A DNA stretch of 15,067 nucleotides from an uncultured Oscillibacter sp. Lineage in GTDB: Bacteria; Bacillota; Clostridia; Oscillospirales; Oscillospiraceae. The notes under the pieces are model-generated. The model saw only the letters and a program-made list of their open reading frames with translations. It was not told the origin of the DNA and made no database searches. Below are positions 1 through 6,367 of the stretch, one piece after another; within the stretch, counting starts at the first letter, position 1; each line of letters opens with the position of its first letter. The position numbers were made by a program, and so were the translations under genes. Location: contig CALAAN010000057.1 of NCBI GenBank assembly GCA_937884915.1, positions 1 through 15,067 on the forward strand, read 5' to 3'.

Positions 1-39
1 TTGGCTGGAGACGGCCCGGAAAGATAGGTAGCGCCAACA
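1..39 (+). rRNA. rrf: 5S rRNA, 3' end only
   Basis: The first ~39 bases match the 3' third of a bacterial 5S rRNA: a short helix (GGCTGGAGACGGCC-like), then the AAAGATAGGTAGC stretch that corresponds to the loop E/helix IV strand (E. coli GAGAGTAGGG), then GCGCCAAC as the 3' strand of the terminal helix. The 5' part is outside the window, so the terminal-helix pairing cannot be checked. A tRNA gene follows within two bases, as in many Firmicute rRNA operons. The assignment is from recognition of the pattern, not from an alignment. Confidence 0.6.
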
Positions 40-40
40 C

Positions 41-116
41 TCCTCCTTAGCTCAGTCGGTAGAGCACGCGGCTGTTAACCGCGGTGTCGTTGGTTCGAGT
101 CCAACAGGGGGAGCCA
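41..116 (+). tRNA. tRNA-Asn (anticodon GTT)
   Basis: A complete cloverleaf. The acceptor strands TCCTCCT and AGGGGGA pair over 7 bp with one T-G wobble. The anticodon loop CTGTTAA carries GTT at 74-76, the T-loop is TTCGAGT, the discriminator is G and CCA is encoded at 114-116. It starts right after the 5S tail and is probably processed from the rRNA operon transcript, with the terminator at 117-155 ending that transcript. Confidence 0.95.
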
Positions 117-155
117 AGAGTGCCGCCACTCTGGTGGCGGCACTCTTTCTTTTTT
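117..155 (+). terminator. Intrinsic terminator of the rRNA/tRNA-Asn transcript
   Basis: A perfect 12-bp stem (117-128 with 135-146, core GAGTGCCGCCA) closes a 6-base loop and is followed by a T-rich tract. It sits one base after the encoded CCA of tRNA-Asn. It probably ends the rRNA operon, so the tRNA genes from 181 on need their own promoter or read-through. I see no clear -35/-10 pair in the 25 bases between. Confidence 0.9.
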
Positions 156-180
156 AAAAATCAGGGATAGACAATCACTT

Positions 181-257
<77 letters not shown>

Positions 258-260
258 CAT

Positions 261-336
261 AGGGGTATAGCTCAGTTGGTAGAGCAGCGGTCTCCAAAAC
301 CGCGTGTCGAGAGTTCGAGTCTTTCTGCCCCTGCCA
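261..336 (+). tRNA. tRNA-Trp (anticodon CCA)
   Basis: Acceptor strands AGGGGTA/TGCCCCT pair with one T-G wobble. The anticodon stem GCGGT/ACCGC encloses loop CTCCAAA, with anticodon CCA at 294-296. The discriminator G is followed by an encoded CCA at 334-336. It lies three bases after the CAT-anticodon tRNA, so the two are almost certainly co-transcribed. Confidence 0.95.
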
Positions 337-347
337 TAAAAAAATAC

Positions 348-376
348 TTTACAAGTCCGCTTGTAAATGTTATAAT
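348..376 (+). promoter_or_regulatory. Sigma-A-type promoter for the Asp-Thr tRNA pair
   Basis: TTTACA (348-353), a 17-base spacer and TATAAT (371-376) form a near-consensus vegetative promoter, with a predicted start near 383, about 28 bases before tRNA-Asp. The -35 box lies inside a perfect 8-bp inverted repeat, TTTACAAG (348-355) and CTTGTAAA (360-367). Confidence 0.75.
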
Positions 377-410
377 AAATCTGTTCTTTGATTAGAACAC
401 CTCAGTAAAT

Positions 411-487
411 GGCCAGGTAGTTCAGCTGGTTAGAACGCCGGCCTGTCACGCCGGAGGTCGAGGGTTCGAACCCCTTCCTGGTCGCCA
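411..487 (+). tRNA. tRNA-Asp (anticodon GTC)
   Basis: Acceptor GGCCAGG pairs with CCTGGTC (one G-T wobble). The anticodon loop CTGTCAC carries GTC at 445-447. The T-arm has TTCGAAC and the gene ends in GCCA. It is the first gene behind the promoter at 348-376. Confidence 0.95.
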
Positions 488-490
488 TTT

Positions 491-566
<76 letters not shown>

Positions 567-570
567 TTGA

Positions 571-612
571 AAGTCTTGAAACCGCAATGGTTTCGAGGCT
601 TTTTCTTTTTTT
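571..612 (+). terminator. Intrinsic terminator after tRNA-Thr
   Basis: A 12-bp stem with G-T wobbles (AGTCTTGAAACC at 572-583 with GGTTTCGAGGCT at 589-600), loop GCAAT and a long T-rich tail (600-612). It ends the tRNA-Asp/tRNA-Thr unit. Confidence 0.9.
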
Positions 613-693
613 GAGATAGATATCAAATACTCTAATTTACGGGTTTTGCTAAACATTGTGCTAAACAAAAAAGTGCTTGCATGGAGTGTCATC

Positions 694-1000
694 TTACGCA
701 GAGGCTTTTAATAGCAGCATGAGTTTCGCTGAAAGATCTGGATGATCCTGCAACAGTTTCAAAATTTCGGCTGTGTCAGAAGCTGAGGGTCCCTCACTTT
801 TTCTTTAGTTGTTTCCTGGTGAAGAAACGGGCTTCGAGATCCGACAGGGATAGCGAAAGCAGGAATCCGCAAAGCGCTTTGTTCGACCCGCACAGAAAAT
901 CTTCGTTTTGCGGTCGATTTTGTTGATAGCTGTCTAAGATATGCGGGGGAGAAAGTTCTGCTATACTTTCTTCGTTGTCACAAATAGGACAGCAATACAA
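694..1000 (-). pseudogene. Small unknown gene with a one-base frameshift
   Basis: I do not recognise this gene. On the minus strand an open frame begins near 1000 (codons TTG TAT TGC TGT CCT) and reads a Cys-containing start (CPICDNEES), a later CGSNKALC, then a basic stretch ending QLKKK-stop at 794-796. In the +1 frame, directly past the run AAGAAAAAGTGA, a natural-looking amphipathic tail continues (SDTAEILKLLQDHPDLSAK, then LMLLLKASA) to a stop at 694-696. Removing one A from the five-A run joins both parts into ~101 residues. A stop lies directly before the TTG and no Shine-Dalgarno is visible, so the N-terminus may also be missing. It could be a decayed gene, a sequencing slip, or +1 recoding at AAG-TGA. 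The rest of 613-1038 shows only two TGCTAAAC copies (647-654, 659-666). Confidence 0.4.
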
Positions 1001-1038
1001 TTAAGGTACAGAGAAAGACGATAAATGTTGCAGGCCCA

Positions 1039-1067
1039 TTGTCTGACTGGCGGACGGCGTTTATCAT
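1039..1067 (+). promoter_or_regulatory. Probable promoter of the DUF2798 gene
   Basis: TTGTCT (1039-1044), a 17-base spacer and TATCAT (1062-1067), placed 25 bases before the ATG at 1092. The spacing is ideal and the boxes are moderately good. GGAAA at 1076-1080 is the only, weak, ribosome-site candidate. Confidence 0.45.
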
Positions 1068-1091
1068 CTTTTTCCGGAAAGCGAGAACAAA

Positions 1092-1537
1092 ATGCCAAAG
1101 AGTAAAAAACAGGGATTATGCCTGAGCTTGATCATGATCTACATGATGGTGGCGCTGAACATGGCTTATCCGGCTCGGACATTTGAGCGGGGGGCTGGCC
1201 GACCGCGCTGCAGCGGCTGCCGCTCGGCTACGTTGTCGGTGTGCTTTGCGACCTTTTCATCTGCACACCGCTTTCACGCAGGATCGTGCAGAGAATGCGC
1301 TCACCTGGCGACAGGAAAATGTATCGGGCGTTTGTGCTGCGGTTCTGCATGGTGATCCTGATGACGCTCGTGATGACGGTGTTTTCCGTTGTCGTTTCGG
1401 GAAAATTCGGGAGAGAGGGACTCGTGGACTTCTTTACGTATCAGCCATACAACTTCACGATCGCGCTGCCGCTTCAGATGCTGATCGTCGCGCCGTTTTC
1501 CCTGCGGGCCACGCAGAAGATCGCAGGGGCAAGGTGA
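1092..1537 (+). pseudogene. DUF2798-type small membrane protein, frameshifted
   Basis: The first frame starts MPKSKKQGLCLSLIMIYMMV, the typical opening of DUF2798 proteins (two copies of a two-helix unit, ~150 residues). After residue ~33 it turns into Arg/Cys-rich nonsense. The continuation lies in another frame from about 1190: WPTALQRLPLGYVVGVLCDL, FICTPLSRRIVQRM, then the second repeat FVLRFCMVILMTLVMTVFSV and the end TQKIAGAR, with a stop at 1535-1537. The switch falls in the six-G run at 1189-1194. One extra G would give an intact protein of 148 residues. So this is either a recent pseudogene, a homopolymer error in the sequence, or slippage. DUF2798 has no established biochemical role; an inner-membrane location is expected. 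Confidence 0.7.
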
Positions 1538-1660
1538 TTCCCTTTTTGCCATGTGGAAACACGGCGCGTAATTGCAGACAAGGCCGCCCTTGGTAGACAC
1601 CACATTAGGAGAGCGGAGCCTGTCCTCGGGCGTCCTTGATTCTTTCGCGGCTGCGAGCCA

Positions 1661-2062
1661 TTACTCCTGCAAGAAGTACATATTTACCTCGGCACGGGCG
1701 ATGAGGTTTTTGGCGTCGTCGGTGATGTTGACCTCGAAAAAGCCGACGTGACCGCCGACTTTGACCTCACGGCAGACGGCGGTGAGCGTTTTGGCGTGCG
1801 CGGCGGAGCGCAGATAGTTGATCGAGCCGTTGAGCGTCACGTTGCGCCGGCCGTACTTGATGCGCGCGAACGCGCCCGCGGCGGTGTCGGCCATCGTGTA
1901 GAGGAAGCCGCCGTGCACGCCGCCCCAGACGTTGCGGCTCAGGTCGGTGATCTCCGCCTCGAGCACGCTCTTTTCCTCGTCGACCGAGACGATGCGGATG
2001 CCGTTGTGGCGGATGAAGCCGTTGGACTCGTTTTGCAGCATTTCCTGATAATTTTCTACCAT
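1661..2062 (-). CDS. PaaI-family hotdog acyl-CoA thioesterase
   Basis: 133 residues, the usual size for a single hotdog domain. The PaaI-type motif is clear: R43-N44 then GGVHGGFLYTMADTAAG (47-63), where N44, the HGG at 50-52 and D59 match the positions that position the thioester and the catalytic acid in this family. It would hydrolyse an acyl-CoA to acid and CoA in the cytoplasm; small aryl or acyl substrates are typical, but the actual one cannot be read here. Start ATG at 2060-2062 has AAAGGAG upstream (minus strand, ~2073-2079). Transcribed away from gntR, so it is not part of the TRAP operon. No T-rich terminator is seen downstream. Confidence 0.88.
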   Translation of the reverse strand: MVENYQEMLQNESNGFIRHNGIRIVSVDEEKSVLEAEITDLSRNVWGGVHGGFLYTMADTAAGAFARIKYGRRNVTLNGSINYLRSAAHAKTLTAVCREVKVGGHVGFFEVNITDDAKNLIARAEVNMYFLQE

Positions 2063-2104
2063 AAGATGTCAATCTCCTTTTGCATTGGGTGATCTGCTGC
2101 ACCC

Positions 2105-2133
2105 AGCATAGCAGAATCGGCGCGGCTGCGCAA
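2105..2133 (-). promoter_or_regulatory. Promoter of the thioesterase gene
   Basis: On the minus strand TTGCGC (2128-2133), a 17-base spacer and TATGCT (2105-2110), with TG one base before the -10 (an extended -10). The predicted start near 2098 leaves a ~36-base leader before the ATG. Confidence 0.55.
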
Positions 2134-2332
2134 CAGGGAAAAGAGAGATCAACAGATCGTGAATTGTTTGAAAAAATATCCTATGGAGCAGGGAAAATGC
2201 ACAAATGATAATAAATTGACAATTCTGAATAAAACCTACTCTTACAGTAGTTTTTGTATGGTGAATTTGACGGATATCAGGGGGGCAAGATTGTAAAAAG
2301 CGCAGAAATCGTCTGATGAGCAGAGGAAAGCG

Positions 2333-2359
2333 TTGACATTTGCCGAAATTGGGTATAAG
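2333..2359 (+). promoter_or_regulatory. Probable promoter of gntR
   Basis: A consensus TTGACA at 2333-2338 is followed by TATAAG at 2354-2359 (15-base spacer, short) or TAAGGT at 2356-2361 (17 bases). The boxes lie about 70 bases before the gntR ATG. Which -10 is used cannot be told from the sequence. Confidence 0.5.
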
Positions 2360-2429
2360 GTTACTACCATGTTAAGGATGCAGTACAAAACGGCACGCAA
2401 GGCATGAGAGAATTTGATCGGAGTTTGGT

Positions 2430-3107
2430 ATGAACGAAACGGGGCGCGTCTCAGCAAGTGACTTAGTTGTCAATAATATACGCAGCAAGATCCAGCGGGG
2501 CGAGCTGAAGGTGGGCGACCGTCTGCCTGTCGAAGCCGATCTTGCCAAGGAGCTGAACGTTGGCCGTTCTTCCCTGCGCGAAGGCATCAAGATCCTCACA
2601 GCCTACGGCGTGGTCGAGTCCCGCCAGGGTGAGGGTACGTTCATCACCGACAATGTGGCGCGCAACTTCTTCGAGTTCATGGGCTTTTTCCCCAGCAAGG
2701 AGAACAGCGAGCATCTCATCGAGCTTCGCCGCGTGATCGAGGTCGGCAACATCGCCGCGATCTACGACCGTGTGACGCCCGAACAGTACGATGAGATCGA
2801 GAAGCTGGTCAACGTGTTTGACGAAGAGCACACGATCGACGAGTATGTCGAGGCGGATTATAACTTCCACAATATGCTCATCGAGATCACCGGCAACCCC
2901 ATGCTTATTCAGGTTAACAATATGATCGCGCAGATGCGCCGCGATTTGCTTTACCGTATGTTTTCCCATCCGGAGATCATTCAGGACGCACGATTTTCTC
3001 ACCACGAGATTTTCAACAGCCTGAAAGCAAAAGACCGCAATGCCTGCATTTCCGCAGTCGCTGATCATATCAGCACCACCAGGGAGCGTATCAAGAGCGT
3101 CTATTGA
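2430..3107 (+). CDS. GntR-family regulator, FadR/FCD subfamily
   Basis: 225 residues. Residues ~10-75 form the winged helix, with the recognition region LPVEADLAKELNVGRSSLRE (32-51) and the wing SRQGEGTFI (64-72). Residues ~93-220 form an all-helical FCD domain. The metal/ligand set of this domain is visible: D143 and H147 (DYNFH), H191/H192 (SHHE) and H213 (DHIS). FCD regulators usually bind small carboxylates (or a metal-carboxylate) and release DNA. The ATG has CGGAG six bases upstream. The gene directly precedes the TRAP operon in the same direction, and palindromes lie between them, so local control of dctPQM by the imported acid is likely. It may also control itself. Confidence 0.93.
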   Translation: MNETGRVSASDLVVNNIRSKIQRGELKVGDRLPVEADLAKELNVGRSSLREGIKILTAYGVVESRQGEGTFITDNVARNFFEFMGFFPSKENSEHLIELRRVIEVGNIAAIYDRVTPEQYDEIEKLVNVFDEEHTIDEYVEADYNFHNMLIEITGNPMLIQVNNMIAQMRRDLLYRMFSHPEIIQDARFSHHEIFNSLKAKDRNACISAVADHISTTRERIKSVY

Positions 3108-3126
3108 CTCTCTTTTTATCCCAAAG

Positions 3127-3200
3127 TCATCTGATGATAAGATGTCAGGTGACAAGAAGATATTAATAATCTTGTATGGGTGATAGCGTATTATATCACC
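3127..3200. promoter_or_regulatory. Three palindromes, candidate GntR operators
   Basis: Between gntR and dctP lie TCATCTGATGA (3127-3137, odd palindrome), TGTCAGGTGACA (3143-3154, TGTCA/TGACA with two bases between) and GGTGATA-N8-TATCACC (3179-3200). An AAGAT/ATCTT pair (around 3157-3173) sits among them. FadR-type proteins bind short palindromes of about this size. TGTCA-GG-TGACA is the most operator-like in my view. No clean promoter could be pinned here; TATTAT at 3189-3194 and TAAAAT at 3222-3227 are possible -10 boxes. Confidence 0.5.
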
Positions 3201-3355
3201 AATATCCTGTATTGAACCAGATAAAATATACCGCACCGCGGCAGAAAAAAGGAGGTGCTCATTCCGAAACCGCGGGTAAGCATTTGATTTTACCCCCTCT
3301 CAAATTACCAAAGCAATTTCAAACAACAGAACGACAGAAAAGGATGGATTTACAC

Positions 3356-4408
3356 ATGAAAAAGACTTCTCGTATTCTTGCCCTTCTGCTTAGCCTGGTC
3401 GCTGTTTTCTCCCTCTTCGGCTGCGGCAGCAAGGACTCCGGTGACGGCAGCGGTGATTCTTCTGACGACGGCACCGTCTACACCATTTCCTGGGCACACT
3501 CCTCCTCCACCAACGACCGTCTCGCTCTCGCGACTGAGAAGATGGCGGCTGAGCTCGAAGAGGCTTCCGGCGGCCGCCTGAAGATCGAGCACTATCCCGC
3601 TTCCCAGCTCGGTGCCGAGCGTGAGATCCTCGAGGGCGTTGCCCTTGGCACCATTGACGTCGGTATCATCTCCTCCGGCGTGGTCGCTGGCTTCAGCAAC
3701 TCCGTTTATGTTACCAACATGCCTTACCTGATCGACGAACGTGAGATCGGCTGGGAGGTCTATGACGGTGAGTTCGGCCAGATGCTCGGTCAGAAGACCG
3801 AGGAAGAGGGCGGCTGGAAGTTCCTCGGCTGGTGCGACAACAGCCTGCGTATGTTCTCCAACACCAAGCGTGAGATCCAGACTCCTGCTGATATGGTCGG
3901 CCTGAAGATCCGCACGCAGGAAAATGACATCCACATGGCGATCGTCAACAGCCTCGGCGCTTCCGCAACTCCCGTGGCCTTCTCCGAGCTGTACACCGCT
4001 CTTCAGCAGGGCACTGTCGACGGTCAGGAGAACGGTATCGCTCTGACCTATTCCATGGGCTTCAACGAAGTCGTTAAGTACCTCACCTACCTGCCCCACA
4101 TCTATGACCCGTACATTGTCTGCATGAGCACCGCCAAGTGGAACAGCCTGCCCTCCGATCTCCAGGAGCTGATGCAGGAGTACGCCACCAAGTACTGCCA
4201 GTATGAGCGCGAGTTCAACCTGCAGAACGATGATGAGTATCTGCAGAAGATGGTCGACGCCGGCCTGCAGGTCTACTATCCCACCGATGAGCAGGCTCAG
4301 CTGTTCGTCGATGCCACCTCCGGTGTTGAGGATCTGATCCGCGCCAAGGTCGGCGACGAGCTGGTCGATGCCTACAAGGAAGCTGTTGCCGCCGCCAAGG
4401 CAGAGTAA
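3356..4408 (+). CDS. dctP: TRAP transporter substrate-binding lipoprotein (DctP)
   Basis: 350 residues from the ATG at 3356, chosen because it opens a lipoprotein signal peptide: basic MKKTSR, hydrophobic ILALLLSLVAVFSL and lipobox LFGC with the lipidated Cys23. A Gly/Ser/Asp linker follows, and the mature domain starts near residue 41. The DctP fold signs are present: PASQLGAEREILEGVALGTI (81-100), and GLKIRTQEN (182-190) in which R186 is the conserved arginine that pairs with the acid group of the ligand, then the QGTVDGQENG hinge region (218-227). AAAGGATGG at 3339-3347 is its ribosome site. The frame stays open 60 codons upstream without a better start. It would capture an anionic substrate at the outer face of the membrane for DctQM. 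The ligand cannot be read; carboxylates or sulfonates are usual. Confidence 0.95.
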   Translation: MKKTSRILALLLSLVAVFSLFGCGSKDSGDGSGDSSDDGTVYTISWAHSSSTNDRLALATEKMAAELEEASGGRLKIEHYPASQLGAEREILEGVALGTIDVGIISSGVVAGFSNSVYVTNMPYLIDEREIGWEVYDGEFGQMLGQKTEEEGGWKFLGWCDNSLRMFSNTKREIQTPADMVGLKIRTQENDIHMAIVNSLGASATPVAFSELYTALQQGTVDGQENGIALTYSMGFNEVVKYLTYLPHIYDPYIVCMSTAKWNSLPSDLQELMQEYATKYCQYEREFNLQNDDEYLQKMVDAGLQVYYPTDEQAQLFVDATSGVEDLIRAKVGDELVDAYKEAVAAAKAE

Positions 4409-4427
4409 CAACGATTTTCGACTGACC

Positions 4428-4467
4428 GGCACTGCGGTCTGCCGGAAAGACCGGCAGACCGCAGGCC
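4428..4467 (+). other. Strong intercistronic hairpin dctP-dctQ
   Basis: A perfect 14-bp stem, CTGCGGTCTGCCGG (4432-4445) with CCGGCAGACCGCAG (4451-4464), and loop AAAGA. GGC/GCC extends it across one bulged A. No T-tract follows, so it is not a standard terminator. A 3'-end shield that keeps the lipoprotein mRNA more abundant than the downstream permease mRNA is the likely role. Confidence 0.8.
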
Positions 4468-4499
4468 ATTTATAGAAACCTAAGGAGGTTCGACCTTTT

Positions 4500-4991
4500 G
4501 TGAAACGTATTCTTGACTTTTTCGATAACGTTCCGGTCACCAAGTTCATCTCGTCCGTTTTCATTCTGGCGATGTCCGTGATCATGGTCATGAACGTGAT
4601 TCTGCGTTATTGCTTCCATTTCTCCTTCAACTGGAGCGATGAAATCATCCGCTACCTGTGCATCTACATGTCCTTCCTGGGCGTGGCTGCAAGCTGGAAG
4701 TACGGCACGCACATCGGCGTGACGGTCTTCGTGGAAAAGATGTTCCCCGAAAAGAGCCGCAAGTACTTCCGTCTCCTCTCCGACATCGTGACGATCATCT
4801 TCCTTGCGCTTCTCACCTATTTCGGCTTTGTTCTCGTGGGTCGTATCGTTGCAAGCGCTCAGACTTCCCCTGCGCTGCACCTTCCCATGTACCTGATCTA
4901 TGGTACCGTGCCCGCAAGCGCGCTGCTCTCTATCATCCAGATGCTGCTGCAGATTTTCCGTCATAAGAGCTACCTGCAGCCGCGCGAGTAA
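4500..4991 (+). CDS. dctQ: TRAP transporter small permease (DctQ)
   Basis: 163 residues, normal for DctQ. Four membrane segments can be seen: about 14-37 (KFISSVFILAMSVIMVMNVI), 48-66, 92-116 (SDIVTIIFLALLTYFGFVLV) and 129-152. The family-typical stretch NVILRY...F.WSDEIIRYLCIYMSFLGVA (32-64) with WSDE is present. It is the small membrane subunit that pairs with DctM in the Na+-driven TRAP system. Start GTG at 4500 is fixed by AAGGAGGT at 4482-4489, ten bases upstream; no in-frame ATG fits. It follows dctP after a 91-base gap holding the hairpin. Confidence 0.93.
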   Translation: MKRILDFFDNVPVTKFISSVFILAMSVIMVMNVILRYCFHFSFNWSDEIIRYLCIYMSFLGVAASWKYGTHIGVTVFVEKMFPEKSRKYFRLLSDIVTIIFLALLTYFGFVLVGRIVASAQTSPALHLPMYLIYGTVPASALLSIIQMLLQIFRHKSYLQPRE

Positions 4992-5031
4992 GGGCGCGAA
5001 ACCGTGAATACAAGTATGAGGTGATATTTAA

Positions 5032-6318
5032 GTGGTTATTGCTACGTTATTTATTTCGCTGGCAGTGCTTATCGTGATCGGCGCGCCGATCGCGGTCTGC
5101 ATCGGCTTTGCCCCCATCGCGGCGCTTGTCGCCGACGGCCAGACATCCCAGCTCTTCGTCGCCGCGCAGAGAATGGTCACTGCGCTCGACTCCACCGTTC
5201 TGGTGGCTATCCCTCTGTTCGTTCTTGCCGGTGTTATCATGGGCAAGGGCGGTATTTCCAAGCAGATCGTCAACCTGTGCTATGAGCTCTTCGGCTGGAT
5301 GCCCGGCTCCCTCGGCGTGGTTACGGTCATCGCCTGTATGTTCTTCGCTGCGATCTCTGGCTCCGCACCGGCGACCGTTGCCGCAATCGGCGGCATCCTG
5401 ATCCCCCAGATGATCGACGACGGCTATCCCGCAGGCTTTGCCGCGGCACTGGCTGCTTCGGGCGGTATCATCGGCTGCATCATTCCTCCCAGCATCCCCT
5501 TTGTGAACTATGCTCTGATCACCGGCGAGTCGGTCAGCGACCTGTTTGCCGCCGGTGTTGTCCCCGGCATCCTGATGGGTATTGTCCTCTGCGTCTGGAC
5601 CGTGATTCTGGCCAACAAGTATGGCTGGGGCTCCCGCAAGAAAGGCATCAGCCTGCGCGGCGTGTGGAAGGCCTTCTGCAGCGCCATCTTCGCGATTTTA
5701 ATGCCCGTCATCATCCTTGGCGGTATCTACTCCGGTCTCTTCACCCCGACCGAGGCTGCCGCTGTTGCGGCGGTGTACGGCGCGATCGTGTCCCTGTTCA
5801 TCTATCGCGGCATCAAGCTGCGCGATATGCTGGACATCGGCTTTGAAGCGGTCCGCACCTCCTGCATGATCATGTTCATCTGCGCGACGGCCAACATCTT
5901 CAGCTTCGTCGTCACGCGCCAGCAGGTGCCCGCCAAGCTCTCCTCCCTGATCCTCGGCGTCACGGATAACTGGGTCATCATACTCCTTGTCATCAATGTG
6001 ATCCTGCTGATCAACGGCTGCTTCATGGAGACCACGGCTTCCACCTACATTTACACCCCGATCCTCTTTCCGCTCATCAGCGCCCTTGGCTACAACCCCA
6101 TCCAGTTCGGTGTTGTCATGGTCATGAACCTGACGCTCGGCCTCATCACCCCGCCGCTTGGCATCAACCTCTTCGTGGCGCAGGGCGTCGACCGGCGAGT
6201 TACATTCGGATCACAGGTTAAAAAGGTCATGCCAATGTTTATCCTGTTGGTCATTGTGCTGATGCTGGTTACCTATGTCCCGAGCATCTCTCTCTGCCTG
6301 ATCGGCGGCGGCACGTAA
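5032..6318 (+). CDS. dctM: TRAP transporter large permease (DctM)
   Basis: 428 residues, the usual DctM length, with about a dozen hydrophobic segments. Family signatures: PLFVLAGVIMGKGGISKQIV (63-82), AISGSAPATVAAIGGILIP (107-125), ASGGIIGCIIPPSIPFVNYA (141-160), LFTPTEAAAVAAVYG (234-248), and near the end NLTLGLITPPLGINLFVAQG (364-383). The two G-I-I-x-PP/TPPLG hairpins correspond to the substrate/Na+ binding re-entrant loops of the two halves of the elevator domain. Start GTG at 5032 with GAGGTGAT at 5018-5025. Lies 40 bases after dctQ in the same operon. Confidence 0.95.
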   Translation: MVIATLFISLAVLIVIGAPIAVCIGFAPIAALVADGQTSQLFVAAQRMVTALDSTVLVAIPLFVLAGVIMGKGGISKQIVNLCYELFGWMPGSLGVVTVIACMFFAAISGSAPATVAAIGGILIPQMIDDGYPAGFAAALAASGGIIGCIIPPSIPFVNYALITGESVSDLFAAGVVPGILMGIVLCVWTVILANKYGWGSRKKGISLRGVWKAFCSAIFAILMPVIILGGIYSGLFTPTEAAAVAAVYGAIVSLFIYRGIKLRDMLDIGFEAVRTSCMIMFICATANIFSFVVTRQQVPAKLSSLILGVTDNWVIILLVINVILLINGCFMETTASTYIYTPILFPLISALGYNPIQFGVVMVMNLTLGLITPPLGINLFVAQGVDRRVTFGSQVKKVMPMFILLVIVLMLVTYVPSISLCLIGGGT

Positions 6319-6367
6319 GCACATCAAACGCAGTTACAAATTTTATTTAAAATAGAAGGAAATACTC

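Larger units (their letters stand above)
2063..2429. other. Intergenic region between the thioesterase and gntR
   Basis: This gene-free stretch holds the divergent promoters of the two flanking genes (2105-2133 minus, 2333-2359 plus). It also holds an isolated TTGACA at 2216-2221 without a good -10 at proper spacing, and a weak hairpin CTACT/AGTAG (2236-2250) flanked by A- and T-runs. No open frame with a ribosome site was found in it. Confidence 0.6.

Noticed and set aside
647..666. Two TGCTAAAC copies after the tRNA-Thr terminator, considered as an integrase attachment site remnant
   Set aside because: No integrase, no repeat of the tRNA 3' end and no other copies in the window; too little to call a mobile element.
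2216..2256. TTGACA at 2216 with a small hairpin at 2236-2250 followed by T's
   Set aside because: No -10 at suitable spacing and no gene that would end there; treated as chance in an AT-rich gap.
3176..3355. N-terminal extension of DctP from an ATG at 3176
   Set aside because: It would put 60 residues before the lipoprotein signal peptide; the extension spans palindromes and the leader and has no ribosome site of its own.
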